From positions 248,001-312,000 of the forward strand of contig CAWJDP010000001.1 of NCBI GenBank assembly GCA_963841715.1: a DNA stretch of 64,000 nucleotides. Direction: 5' to 3'. Origin of the DNA: DASPWW01 sp963841715 (GTDB lineage Bacteria > Actinomycetota > Thermoleophilia > Solirubrobacterales > 70-9). Of the stretch, positions 48,132-57,916 are shown in pieces; position 1 is the stretch's first letter; every line of letters begins with the position of its first letter. The notes under the pieces are model-generated. The model was not told the DNA's origin. It saw nothing but the letters and a program-made list of their open reading frames with translations, and searched no databases. The position numbers and the translations under genes were made by a program.

Positions 48132-50042
48132 GTGAGCGAGGACAGGCGCCGAGACGCGACCGAGCACACGATCGCCGCGAACGCGAAGCTGCTCGAGGCG
48201 CTCCCGTTCGACGACGCCCGCGACTTCGAGGAGGCGATGCGGGGGTTCATCGCCCCGCTCTCGCAGCCGCAGGTCGCGGGCGTCGTCGAGGGGTTCCAGA
48301 TCTGGGATACCGACCGACACTCGTTTGTCGAAGAGGGCTCGGAGGCTCCGCCGACCGTGAACCCGAGCCTGTGGCGGCAGGCGCAGCTGTGCATCAAGGG
48401 CGGGCTGTTCGAGGTCGCCGATCGCATCTACCAGGTGCGAAACCAGGACGTCTCCAACCTCACGGTCGTCGAGGGCGACACGGGGCTGATCGTCATTGAC
48501 CCGCTGATCTCGCCCGAGTGCGCGCGCGCCGCGCTCGACCTCTACTTCGAGCACCGGCCGCGCCGCGATGTCGTCGCCGTGATCCACTCGCACAGCCACG
48601 TCGATCACTACGGGGGCGTCAAGGGGATCGTCGACGAGCGCGACGTCGAGGCCGGCAAGGTCAGGATCATCGCCCCGGAGGGCTTCCTCGACGCGGTCGC
48701 GTCGGAGAACGTCCTCGCGGGCAATGCGATGAGCCGGCGGGCGGTCTACCAGTTCGGCGTCATGCTGCCCGCCGATCCCAAGGGACACGTCGGGCTAGGG
48801 CTCGGGATGGGAGTCTCGCTCGGGGTGCCGACGCTGATCCCGCCGACCGAGGAGATCACCGAGACGGGCCAGAAGCTCGAGATCGACGGGCTGACGTTCG
48901 AGTTCCTGCTCGCGCCCGAGACCGAGGCCCCGGCGGAGATGCACTGGTTCATCGAGGAGCTCGGAGCCCTGACGGCGGCCGAGAACTGCACCCACACGCT
49001 CCACAACACCTACGCGCTGCGCGGGGTGCCGATCCGCGACCCGCGCGCCTGGTCGCGCTACCTCAATGAAACGATCGATCGCTGGGGTGAGCGCAGCGAG
49101 GTGATGTACGGGATGCACCACTGGCCGGTGTGGGGGACCGAGCGAGTGCTCGAGATGCTGCGCAACGGCCGCGACGCCTACCGCTACATCAACGATGAGA
49201 CGCTGCGGCTCGCCAACCACGGCCATACCGCGGACGAGATCGCTGAGATCGTTCGGTTGCCCGACGACCTCGAACGGCATTGGGCGCTGCGCAGTTACTA
49301 CGGGACCGTGAGCCACAACGTCAAGTCGACGTACGTCCGATACCTGGGCTGGTACGACGGCAACCCGGCGCACCTGGACAACCTGCCGCCGGTCGAGGCC
49401 TCGCGCCGTTACGTCGAGCTGATGGGCGGGGCGGACGAGGTGCTGGCGGCCGCGGGCGAGGCGTTCGAGCGCGGGGAGTATCGCTGGGTCGCCGAGCTCG
49501 TCAACCATGTCGTGTTCGGGGACCCGGGAAACGCCGCGGCGCGCGAGCTCGCGGCCTCGGCGCACGAGCAGCTCGGCTACCAATCGGAGTCGGCGACGTG
49601 GCGCAACAGCTACCTGATGGCGGCGCAGGAGCTGCGCCAGGGGTCGTTGGACCTTCCCGGCGGCGGAACCGGGAGCCCCGACACGGTCAAGGCGATGCCG
49701 CTGGAGCTGCTGTTCGACTACCTCGCCGTGCGGCTCAACGGCCCCAAGGCCGCCGGAAAGCGGATCACGCTCAACTTCGTCTTCACCGACAGCGGCGAGA
49801 GGGCGGCGCTCGAGCTCGCGAACGGGTCCCTGCACGCCTCGCTCGGCGGCACCGACGACGCCGCCGACGCGACGATCACGCTCACCCGGCCGTCGCTCGA
49901 CAGCCTCGTCCTCGGCGAGAAGACGCTGCTCGCCGAGGCCGAGTCGGGGGAGGTCCACGTCGAGCCCGACACGTCGGCGCTCGCGGAGCTGCTCGAGCTC
50001 CTCGACGACTTTCACGTCTGGTTCAGGATCATCGAGCCGTGA
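48132..50042 (+). CDS. Alkyl/aryl-sulfatase (SdsA/BDS1 type, metallo-beta-lactamase fold)
   Basis: The protein has 636 residues. The metal site is IHSHSHVDHYGG near residues 151-162 (HxHxDH). Further ligands lie in the AENCTHTLHNTYALRG region and MYGMHHWPVWGTERVLEML. The alkyl-sulfatase dimerisation domain follows (NVKSTYVRYLGWYDGNPAHL, AFERGEYRWVAELVNHVVF), and the last 130 residues are the SCP2-like substrate-binding domain. It removes sulfate from alkyl sulfates such as SDS-like detergents. It has no signal peptide, unlike SdsA1, so it may act in the cytoplasm. GTG start. Confidence 0.9.
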   Translation: MSEDRRRDATEHTIAANAKLLEALPFDDARDFEEAMRGFIAPLSQPQVAGVVEGFQIWDTDRHSFVEEGSEAPPTVNPSLWRQAQLCIKGGLFEVADRIYQVRNQDVSNLTVVEGDTGLIVIDPLISPECARAALDLYFEHRPRRDVVAVIHSHSHVDHYGGVKGIVDERDVEAGKVRIIAPEGFLDAVASENVLAGNAMSRRAVYQFGVMLPADPKGHVGLGLGMGVSLGVPTLIPPTEEITETGQKLEIDGLTFEFLLAPETEAPAEMHWFIEELGALTAAENCTHTLHNTYALRGVPIRDPRAWSRYLNETIDRWGERSEVMYGMHHWPVWGTERVLEMLRNGRDAYRYINDETLRLANHGHTADEIAEIVRLPDDLERHWALRSYYGTVSHNVKSTYVRYLGWYDGNPAHLDNLPPVEASRRYVELMGGADEVLAAAGEAFERGEYRWVAELVNHVVFGDPGNAAARELAASAHEQLGYQSESATWRNSYLMAAQELRQGSLDLPGGGTGSPDTVKAMPLELLFDYLAVRLNGPKAAGKRITLNFVFTDSGERAALELANGSLHASLGGTDDAADATITLTRPSLDSLVLGEKTLLAEAESGEVHVEPDTSALAELLELLDDFHVWFRIIEP

Positions 50043-50112
50043 GTGGGAACGGCTGGCGCGCGGCTCGCGAATTAGTATCCGGCGCAGACTGAAGAGGGAG
50101 GAGCGGGCGCGT

Positions 50113-50676
50113 TTGCAGACGGTGAGCTTCACGAGAATGTCCGATGGCACGGCGGCCGACTACGAGCTGCTCGCCGAGCTCGAGGAGGACTACGTGCGGA
50201 CGCTTCCGGACCGGTTGCTCGCCGCGCTCCGAGCGCTCGAGCACTCATTCGCCGGCTATCGGGTCTCGCGCTACGAGCACTCGCTCCAGTCGGCGTCCCG
50301 CGCCCTTCGCGACGGGCGCTCGCCCGAGTACGTGGTCGCGGCGCTGCTGCACGACATCGGCGACGAGCTCGCTCCTCACACGCACGGTCAGATGACGGCC
50401 GCCGTCCTGAGCCCGTTCGTCGAACCGCGCTTCGTGTGGGTCGTCGAGCACCACGGTGTGTTCCAGCAGCACTACTACGGCCGCCAGACCGGCGACGACC
50501 CCGACGCGCGCGAGCGCTACCGCGGCCACGAGTGGTTCGACGACTGCGTCGAGTTCTGCGAGCTCTACGACCAGAACTGCTTCGACCCCGACTACGACTC
50601 GTTGCCGATCGAGGAGTTCGAGCCGCTGGTCAGGCAGGTGTTCGCGGAGCCGCGCTACCTGAATCGAGGCGAGTGA
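50113..50676 (+). CDS. HD-domain protein (PhnZ-like size)
   Basis: HD motif: His in RYEHSLQSASRALRDGRSPE, the HD pair in VVAALLHDIGDELAPHTHGQ and a later His in VVEHHGVFQQHYYGRQTGD. Such short HD proteins include mixed-valence diiron oxygenases and phosphohydrolases. The protein ends with acidic residues. TTG 50113 is open; GTG 50122 and ATG 50137 are alternatives, all after GGGAGGAG near 50095. The stop lies 2 bases before the flavin amine oxidase ATG, so it is probably coupled with it. Confidence 0.72.
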   Translation: MQTVSFTRMSDGTAADYELLAELEEDYVRTLPDRLLAALRALEHSFAGYRVSRYEHSLQSASRALRDGRSPEYVVAALLHDIGDELAPHTHGQMTAAVLSPFVEPRFVWVVEHHGVFQQHYYGRQTGDDPDARERYRGHEWFDDCVEFCELYDQNCFDPDYDSLPIEEFEPLVRQVFAEPRYLNRGE

Positions 50677-50678
50677 CG

Positions 50679-52017
50679 ATGAGCAGGCGCGACGCGGACG
50701 CGGTCGTCGTCGGCGCGGGCCTCATCAGGCCTGACCGCCGCCCGCGAGCTCTCTGGCGCGGGTTTCGAGGTCGTCGTCCTCGAGGCGCGCGACAGGATCG
50801 GCGGGCGCACGTGGACCAAGGCCGACGCGATGCCCGGGATCGACCTCGACATGGGGGCGATGTCGGTTGACTCGTGCCAGCCGCTGATCAGCGCCGAGAT
50901 CGCCCGTTATGGAATCGGCACCGGAGACGAGGCGCCGTTCGAGCCCCCGAATGTGTGGCGGCTGGGCGGCGAGACGTGGGGCCCCGGGATCCCGGTCCCG
51001 GTCTCCGAGCTTGCCGACCTGGAGCGGCTGCTCGCCGCGGTCCACAACGCCGGCCGCGCGGTCGATCGCGACGAGCCCAATGACGCTCACGACCAGGAGC
51101 TCGCCAACCTCGACATCCCGATCACCGAGTGGGTCGACGGCCTCGGCCTCGGGCCGGCGACGAGCGAGCTCGGCTCGGTGTTCGGCAGCTCGCTGATGTC
51201 CGGTGAGGCCGCGGAGTCCTCGATGCTGCTGCTCGCGCGGCAAATCGCCGCGGCGGACGGCCTGTGGCCGTTTCTGAGCGTCGACTACGCCGACGTCGTC
51301 GGCGGCACGAAGTCGATCGTCGACGCGATCGCGGACGACGGAGGCGGCGAGGTCCGCCTCGGCAGCGAGGTCGAAGCGGTCGAGCACGGCGGCGACGGAG
51401 TCGTCGTCCACTCGACGAGCGGCGAGCTCCGCGCCGGCGCCGCGGTCCTCACGCCGCCGCTCAACGCGCTGCGGCGGATCGAGCTTCGGCCCGGGCTCTC
51501 CGCTCCGACGAGCGGCGCGATCGCGGCCGGAACCGCGAACCTTGGGGCGAAGTATTGGGCACTCGCGAAGGACGCTCCCGACGACTTCCATGCGCTCGGC
51601 GAGGCTCCCGGGATCGACGTCGCGTCATCGTGGAAGCGGGTCCCGGAGGGCGTGCTGATCGTCGGCTTCGGCCGCGACGCGGGCAGCCTCGACGGCGGCG
51701 ACACCGCCGCGGTCGAGGCATCGCTGCGCCACTACCTCCCTGATCTCGAGCTGCTCGACTCGACGTGGCACAACTGGGCCGCCGACCCGTTCACGGGCGG
51801 AACGTGGGGTGGATGGCGGCCCGGCTGGGGAACCGGTGGCCTCGCAGAGCTCACAGGCTTGGAGCCACCGCTGCTCTTCGCGGGCTCGGAGACCGCGACC
51901 CGATGGCCCGGGTTCATGGACGGCGCGGTCGAGAGCGGGATGCGCGCCGCCCGCCGCGCGATCGGCGCGCTGGCTAGCGCAGCACCAGGCAGTGCTCGGG
52001 GTGCCAGCCGATCTTGA
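50679..52017 (+). pseudogene. Flavin-dependent amine oxidase, one early frameshift
   Basis: ATG 50679 begins SRRDADAVVVGAGL; one extra base near 50727 must be removed to continue GLTAARELSGAGFEVVVLEA and RDRIGGRTWTKADAMPG, the FAD dinucleotide fold of monoamine/polyamine oxidases. The C-terminal FAD motif is in PPLLFAGSETATRWPGFMDG followed by AVESGMRAARRA. It would oxidise an amine to imine and H2O2. The last 44 bases overlap the end of potA on the opposite strand. It lies next to a polyamine-type ABC importer, supporting a polyamine substrate. Confidence 0.75.
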
Positions 52018-53050
52018 CCTTGGTGCCCGGCTCCCAGCGCTCGTTCGGACTCGCCGCGTAGGTCTGCCTGCTCGAGCGCGACGAGGCGGGCGCCGTCGCC
52101 GAGCGCGACCGTGATCTGGGTGTTCACCCCGAGGTAGACGCGCGCCTCGATCGTCCCCTCGAGGCGCGACCATGCCCTGCTGACCTCCTCGTCGATAGCG
52201 ATCTTCTCGGGGCGGACGGAGAGTTGACGCTGTCGCCGGCGGTGCAATCGTCGGGCAGCGGCGCCGGCACCGCATGCCGTTCGCGATCCGGACCTTCCCG
52301 TTCGTCTCGGCGACGTCCCTCGATCAGGTTCGAGATCCCGATGAAGCCCGGCGACGAACTCGCCGCTCGGGTGCTCGTAGACCTCCTCTGGCGCCCCGCA
52401 CTGGGCGACGCGCCCATCGTGCATGACCGCGATCCGGTCCGACATCGACAGCGCCTCCTCCTGGTCGTGGGTGACGTAGACGAAGGTGATCCCGACCTCG
52501 CGCTGGATCTGCTTGAGCTCGACCTGCATCTGGCGCCGCAGCTTCAGGTCGAGCGCGCCGAGCGGCTCGTCGAGCAGCAGCACCTTCGGGCCGGTTGACG
52601 AGCGCCCGCGCAAGGGCGACCCGCTGCTTCTGCCCGCCCGAGAGCTCGTTCGGTGCGCGCGTGCGGCGCGCTCGGCGAGGTTGACGAGCTCGAGCGCGTC
52701 GGCGACGCGCGCGCTTGATCTCGTCCTTGGCCGACCTTCTTGCGCCGCAGGCCGAAGGCGACGTTGTCGGCGACGTCGAGGTGCTCGAAGAGCGCGTAGC
52801 TCTGGAAGACCATGTTGACGTCGCGCTTGTACGGCGGCACCTCCTCGACCGGCTCGCCCTCGAGCATGATCCGGCCCTCGGTCGGCATGCTCGAAGCCGG
52901 CCAGCATCCGCAGCGTCGTCGTCTTGCCGCACCCCGAGGGCCCGAGCAGGGAGAAGAACTCGCCCTGCTCGATCTGCGAGGCTGACGTCGTCGACGGCGA
53001 CGTGCTCGCCGAAGCGCTTGCGTCACCTTCTCGATCCGGATCGCCTCCAT
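51974..53050 (-). pseudogene. potA: Polyamine ABC transporter ATPase (PotA-like), many frameshifts
   Basis: Pieces in three frames assemble into PotA: MEAIRIEKVTQ, IMLEGEPVEEVPPYKRDVNM, VFQSYALFEHLDVADNVAFG, then LLLDEPLGALDLKLRRQMQV (Walker B) and EVGITFVYVTHDQEEALSMS (switch His). After APEEVYEHPSGEFVAG and FIGISNLIEG the end is VKIGWHPEHCLVLR. At least seven one-base breaks lie between 52070 and 53030. It would power polyamine or quaternary-amine import with the three genes upstream. The density of breaks with intact motifs between them suggests poor consensus rather than long-term decay. Confidence 0.72.
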
Positions 53051-53057
53051 CTCAATC

Positions 53058-53965
53058 CTAGCCCTCCGATCCTGCGGTCAGCACCTTGAAGCCCGCTCTC
53101 GCGGCGGCCGAACAGCCGCGGCAGCAGCAGCGCCAGCGCGATCGCGGTCAGCGAGACGACCATCATCAGCGTCCCGATCGCGTTGATCGTCGGCGAGAGC
53201 CCGAATCGGATCGCCGACCAGATCCTCACCGGCAGGGGCTGCACGTCCTCGCCGGTGGTGAAGAACGAGAGCACGAAGTCGTCGAAGGAGAAGCGCGAAG
53301 GTCAGCAGGCCGGCGGCGACGACCGACGGGCCACAGCGCCGGGCAGCAGCACGAGCCGCACCGACTGCCAGCGCGTCGCGCCGAGGTCCATCGCCGCCTC
53401 CTCGACCTCGTGTGCTGATCGCGGCCAAGCCGCGCGCGGACGACGATCGTCACGTAGGAGATCGAGAACGTGATGTGGGCGAGGTCACGATCGTCCAGAA
53501 CGAGAGCTGCGATCCCGAGCTGGGTGAAGATCAGGAGCGCCGAGATCCCGGTGACGATCTCCGGCATGACGAGCGGGACCAGCATCAGGATGTTCGCCCC
53601 CGGGGCCCAGCGCGCCCGCGAGCGGACGAGGCCGATCGCGAGCATCGTCCCGAGGATGGTGGCGCCGACCATCGTCAGCGACGGCGATCTCGAGCGACGT
53701 GAACAGCGACTGGCGCAGCGGTCGGGTCCTCGAGGAACGTCCTGGTACCACTGCAGCGAGAAGCCGTTGAAGACCGTTCAGCGACTTGATCCGAGTTGAA
53801 CGAGAAGAGGACCACGACGACGATCGGCGTGAACAGGAAGAGGTAGACGAGGGCCGCGTAGAGCCCGCAGGAAGCGCGGCTTGTCGAAGTCGCGCGGCGA
53901 CTTGCGACGCGCGCTCACGACCTCTGCGCCGCGCTCACGGTGCGTGCCTCGGCCGCCGAGCTCAT
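53058..53965 (-). pseudogene. potC: Polyamine ABC transporter permease (PotC-like), frameshifted
   Basis: Recognisable pieces are SPRDFDKPRFLRAL, VGATILGTMLAIGLVRSRA, ILMLVPLVMPEIVTGISALL, IFTQLGIAALVL, ITFSISYVTIVVRARL and VLSFFTTGEDVQPLPVRIWS then AIRFGLSPTINAIGTLMMVV. EIVTGISALLIFTQLG is near the place of the EAA loop and membrane helices of the PotC family. The ATG (53965) overlaps the stop of the PotB-like gene (ATATGA). It ends FKVLTAGSEG at TAG 53058, 8 bases before potA. Several one-base breaks. Confidence 0.68.
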
Positions 53966-54819
53966 ATCGCGGCCGCCCTCGCATCGCGCGCGGCCGAGCG
54001 CAGGTAGCCGACCATCCAGACCGCCAGGAAGAGCATCATCACACGGTCAGCGCCGCCCCGAACGGCCAGTTGTTGGCGGCGAAGAACTGGTCCTGGATCA
54101 GGTTGCCGATCATGTACGTGTCGGGCCGCCGAGCAGCTGCGCGGAGACGAAGTCGCCGACCGACGGGAGGAAGACGAGCACCGCAGCCGGCGAGGATCCC
54201 CTGCTTGGTCTGCGGCAGCGTGACGTGGAGGAACGTCTGCAGCGGCGTCCCGAAGAGGTCCTTGCCCGCCTCGATCACGGACCGGTCGATGCGCTCGATC
54301 GACGCGTAGACGGGCAGGATCATGAACACGAGGTAGCCGTAGACGAGCCCGCCGATCACCGACGAACGGCGTGTTGATCATCCGGAAGCCGGTCGCCGAT
54401 CAGGCCGATGTCCTTGAGCGCCGTTGTTGACGAGGCCGTCGTCGGAGAGCAGCGCGACCCACGCGTAGGTGCGGACGAGGTAGTTGACGAAGAACGGGAT
54501 CACCAGCAGCGGCGATCAGCACGTTGCTGTGACGGCCGCCGTAGCGGGCGATGTAGTAGGCGATCGGGTAGCCGATCGCGAGGCAAAGCGCGGCCGTGGC
54601 CGCCGCGTAGCCGACCGAGCGCAGCAGCACCGGGATGTAGACGGAGTCGAACGCGTCGCCGTAGTTGTCGAGACTGAAGTCGAGTAGACGGCGCGGCCGA
54701 GCTCGTCGACGTAGCCGAACGAGAGCGCGAGCACGAGGCGCACGGGACCGCGAACAGCGAGCACCAGCCAGACCCCGCCGGGAGCAGGAACCGGTTCCAG
54801 AACCGCGCCTCGCGCTCAC
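53962..54819 (-). pseudogene. potB: Polyamine ABC transporter permease (PotB-like), frameshifted
   Basis: Pieces: ARFWNRFLLP at the N-terminus, LVLALSFGYVDELGRAVYS, FSLDNYGDAFDSVYIPVLL, RSVGYAAATAALCLAIGYPI, AYYIARYGGRHSNVLI and MIGGLVYGYLVFMILPVYAS, then IERIDRSVIEAGKDLFGTPL and QTFLHVTLPQTKQGILAG, which is the EAA motif (EAGKDLFGTP). Helix order is that of PotB. GTG 54819 overlaps the likely end of the binding-protein gene. Several one-base breaks. Confidence 0.68.
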
Positions 54820-55949
54820 GCCGGCCTTGACCTCCGTGAAGATCGTTGGACCACTGCTGGCGGTGCGCCGTGGTACCGAGGCGGTACTCGAGCCCGCTCG
54901 TGCCGAGCTGCGTCGAGGTCGACGTCGATCGACGGCTCGTCCTTGACCAGCTTCGCGAACTCCTGCTTGCCCCCTCGCACGGCATCGGGTAGCCGTTCCA
55001 GGCGACGTTCTGTGCATGCGTTGCTCGGGCTCGAGGATCCAGTCCATGAACAGCATCGCCGTGCCCGGGCTGCGCGCGTTGACCGGGATGCACATCAGGT
55101 CGGTGCCGACCGGGACCCCCTCCCTGCAGGTCTCGTACTTGAAGTCCTCGGGGTTGTCGACCTGGTTGCGGACGTTGACGACGTCGCCGTTCCAGGCCTG
55201 GTGCAGGACCGCGAGCCCGGAGACCAGGTTCTGGACCGGTTCGTCGAGAACCCGCGCGCGTTCTGCTTCTGCTCCAGCAGGGTCTCCTTCGAGGTCTCGA
55301 GCTCGGTCGGGCTCGTCGGTGTTGAGTCGAAAGCCGTTGATCATGTTCGCCTCGCCGATCGCCTCCTCGAAGTCGTCGAGGATGAACATCCGCCCCGCGG
55401 CGTCGGGATTCGTCATGTCGTTCCAGGAGCCGGTCATCCCCGAGACCTCGATCCGTCGCGCCAGCAGATCCCGGTCGTGTAGTACGCGTAGGGAACCGAG
55501 AGCTCGTCCTGGGGGTCCCACCAGGGGCTGTCGTAGAAGTGCGAGACGTTGTCGTTGTTCTTGCAGCAGCGACGCGGTCGAAGCGCGTCGAGCAGCCCCT
55601 CCTTGCGAGCCGGTCGACGTACTCGGCCGCTCGGGCCAGATCAGGTCGTAGTGCGCTCCGCTGCGGAGCTTGGTCACCATCGCCTCGAGGTTGTCGAAGT
55701 TCGACCTCGTTGACCTTGACCCCGTAGCTTGTCGGCGAAGCCCTTCTTGATCGCCGGGTCCATGTACTGCGCCCAGTTGTAGATCAGCAGGTCGCCGTCG
55801 ATCTTCGGCATGACGACCTGGTTCTCGGCCGAGCGGTCGATCGGGCGCTCGACGGTGCAGCCGGCGAGCCCCCCGAGGCCGTACGCCGCGAGGCCGAGGC
55901 CGGCGCCCGTCCGCAAGAGCTCGCGGCGATTGAATCCGCCCGCGCTCAC
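54816..55949 (-). pseudogene. potD: Polyamine-binding lipoprotein (PotD-like), frameshifted
   Basis: GTG 55949 starts with FNRRELLRTGAGLGLAAYGL followed by GGLAGC: a twin-arginine-like pair and a lipobox. DGDLLIYNWAQYMDPAIKKG is the PotD N-terminus. Further pieces are VTKLRSGAHYDLIWP, MTGSWNDMTNPDAAGRMFIL, DDFEEAIGEANMINGFRLNT, HQAWNGDVVNVRNQVDNPED and ALFMDWILEPEQ-like SPGTAMLFMDWILEPEQRM. It would deliver polyamine to PotBC. About six one-base breaks between 54830 and 55740. It is the first gene of the potDBCA transcript, 114 bases behind the TetR gene. Confidence 0.7.
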
Positions 55950-56021
55950 GAGCCGATCCTCGGAATCACGTGATCGCTGTGAGGCCAGGGGCTTACCCGC
56001 ATCTGCTCTCCTCCTGCACGC

Positions 56022-56041
56022 GCCCCGTGCAGGCACGGGGC
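56022..56041. terminator. GC-rich hairpin between tetR and potD
   Basis: GCCCCGTG and CACGGGGC are an exact eight-base inverted repeat around CAGG, lying between the end of the TetR gene (56064) and the potD start (55949). It could end the TetR transcript, but no T-run follows on the minus strand; an operator or attenuator is also possible. Confidence 0.4.
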
Positions 56042-56063
56042 CGAAGCTGAATCCCGCTGCAGC

Positions 56064-56693
56064 TTACGATGATCCATTTTCCGCGGTCGCAGGCTCGAGA
56101 AGGTCCGGGTCGATTGCGAGCTCGGCCCCGATCGCCTCGGCGCTCAGCCGGTGGGCCCGCTCGAGCGTCATTGCGGGATCGTCGATCAGCACGCGCAAAC
56201 CCATTCCATCGGTCAGCGCCATCACCTGGTCAGCGACGCGACCGGGGTCGTCCGTCCGGAACTCTCCGCTCTCGACCCCCGCGACGATGACGTTCTCGAT
56301 CCAGCGGTGGTAGCGCTCGTAGAGGCCGGCGGCGACCGGGCGCAGCTCCGGGTCGCGGGCCGCCCGCAGCCAGAGCTCGACCCACAGCACCCAGTCCTCT
56401 CGGTCGTGACTCGGGGCGGGAAGGTTCTGGCTGATCACCAGCGCCATCGCGGCGGCGGCCGAGCCGTCCGTTGCGACCTCGGCGCCGAAGCGCTCCTCCG
56501 CCGCGATCTCGAAGGAGCGCAGCAGGGCCTCCATCAGCAGCTCCTCGCGGGTAGAGAAGTAATGGTGCACGAGCGCGGTCGACGCCCCGGCGCGGGTCGC
56601 GACCCTGGCGATGCGCACGGACTCGATGCCGTCCGCGGCGATCAGCTCGGAGGCGGCCCCGAGAATCCGCTCGCGTGTCTGCTCGGCGCTCAT
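56064..56693 (-). CDS. TetR/AcrR-family transcriptional regulator
   Basis: The 209-residue protein has an N-terminal HTH: TRERILGAASELIAADGIES, VRIARVATRAGASTALVHHY, FSTREELLMEALLRSFEI. The C-terminal ligand domain is typical of BetI-like regulators (WVELWLRAARDPELRPVAAG, LYERYHRWIENVIVAGVESG). BetI-type proteins sense choline or related amines, which fits the Rieske oxygenase whose stop overlaps this ATG (ATGA) and the amine importer downstream. It probably regulates its own operon. Confidence 0.85.
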   Translation of the reverse strand: MSAEQTRERILGAASELIAADGIESVRIARVATRAGASTALVHHYFSTREELLMEALLRSFEIAAEERFGAEVATDGSAAAAMALVISQNLPAPSHDREDWVLWVELWLRAARDPELRPVAAGLYERYHRWIENVIVAGVESGEFRTDDPGRVADQVMALTDGMGLRVLIDDPAMTLERAHRLSAEAIGAELAIDPDLLEPATAENGSS

Positions 56694-57859
56694 GCGAGGT
56701 GCTCGAGGTCCTCGCGAACCTTGTCCGCGAACCAGGCGACGCCCGCCTCCCTTGCGGATAGCGGTCCGGGCGCATACCCCCGCGAGCGGATTCCCGTCTG
56801 CACGGCCTTGACGAGGTCGACGTCCTCCGCGAGCACGTCGTTGTTGAGCCGCTGGTTGATGCGCTGCACGAAGCGGGTGACTGGCCCCGGGCGCGCCTCG
56901 CGGAGGCTCGCCCAGCGGTCGGTTGTCGCCGCGGTCCCGTTCGGCGCGATCTGCCAGATGTTGACCTGGTCGGGGTAGAGGTCGATCGCGGTGTTGGGGT
57001 AGATCAGCACGTAGCGCCACACGCGGCGGTCGGACTCGTCGAGGCCGCGCATCGGCTTCGCGAGGCGCTGGTAGAGGCGCTCGATTCGGTTCGAGGACGG
57101 AGCGTCGCGCAGCGGCGCCTCGAACCACGCGTACCCGCCGTGGGTCATGACCGTGTAGCGCTGGTAGTCGAACAGGCGCATCAGGCCTGGATGCGCGATC
57201 GGTACGTGGTAGCCCTCGAGATAGTTCTCGACGACGATCTTCCAGTTCGCCGGCTGGGAGCTCTCGCCGGGGTCCCCGTAGTCGAACGGGACGAGCTCGG
57301 CGATTCGGTAGCGGGCGAGTCGCTCCTCCAGACCTCGCGTGAGCTCGGCCAGGGCGGGCGCGTCGAAATCGAGGTTGACGAACACGAACCCGGCCAGCAC
57401 CTCGACCCGCGCCGGGATCAGCCCGAGCGACGGCTTGTCGAGCGCGTCGAAGGAGCGATGCTCGGGAGCGCCGAGCAGCCGCCCGTCGGCGGAGTCGTAG
57501 GTCCAGCCGTGGTAGCGGCAGCGCAGCGCCCGCTTGCAGGTGCCGCTGCCGGTCAGCAGCTCGGAGCCGCGGTGGCGGCAGACGTTCCGGTAGGCGCGGA
57601 GCTCACCCGTGTCGGTGCGCACCACCAGCACGGGCTGGTCGCCGGCGACGGTCGTCACGTAGGTGTTCGGCTCCGCGAGATCCGCGACGTGGCCGGCGTA
57701 CTGCCACGTGCGGGAGAAGATCGCCTCAAGGTCGCGGTCGAGCGCCCCCTCGCCGAGGTAGTAGTGGGGGTCGAGCGCGTGCCCGCGGCTCTCGGCATCC
57801 GGCTCGTTCGTCTCGCCGGCGGCGCTCGGCAGCGCCAAGCTCCTCCTCGTCTGCCCCAT
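56690..57859 (-). CDS. Rieske non-heme iron oxygenase, alpha subunit (quaternary-amine type)
   Basis: The Rieske [2Fe-2S] site is NVCRHRGSELLTGSGTCKRA then LRCRYHGWTYDSADG (CxH, about 17 residues, CxxH). The mononuclear iron site is VVENYLEGYHVPIAHPGLMR (Asp/His/His set, with the third ligand downstream). Length (389) and motif context resemble choline, carnitine, glycine-betaine or stachydrine oxygenases. It needs a reductase partner, which is not in the window. It is coupled to the TetR gene. ATG 57859 has TAATAT at 57869-57874 as a -10 element. Confidence 0.85.
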   Translation of the reverse strand: MGQTRRSLALPSAAGETNEPDAESRGHALDPHYYLGEGALDRDLEAIFSRTWQYAGHVADLAEPNTYVTTVAGDQPVLVVRTDTGELRAYRNVCRHRGSELLTGSGTCKRALRCRYHGWTYDSADGRLLGAPEHRSFDALDKPSLGLIPARVEVLAGFVFVNLDFDAPALAELTRGLEERLARYRIAELVPFDYGDPGESSQPANWKIVVENYLEGYHVPIAHPGLMRLFDYQRYTVMTHGGYAWFEAPLRDAPSSNRIERLYQRLAKPMRGLDESDRRVWRYVLIYPNTAIDLYPDQVNIWQIAPNGTAATTDRWASLREARPGPVTRFVQRINQRLNNDVLAEDVDLVKAVQTGIRSRGYAPGPLSAREAGVAWFADKVREDLEHLA

Positions 57860-57868
57860 ATCCGGAGC

Positions 57869-57896
57869 ATATTAACTTTGTAGTCAGAAAACACAA
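57869..57896 (-). promoter_or_regulatory. Promoter of the Rieske-tetR operon
   Basis: On the minus strand TTGTGT (57891-57896) and TAATAT (57869-57874) are 16 bases apart, a good housekeeping -35/-10 pair in an otherwise GC-rich region. An imperfect inverted repeat (CAGA..CAC / GTG.TCTG, 57886-57904) overlaps the -35 box and could be the TetR operator; that part is inference. Confidence 0.55.
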
Positions 57897-57916
57897 GTGT
57901 CTGCTACCGTGCCGCC

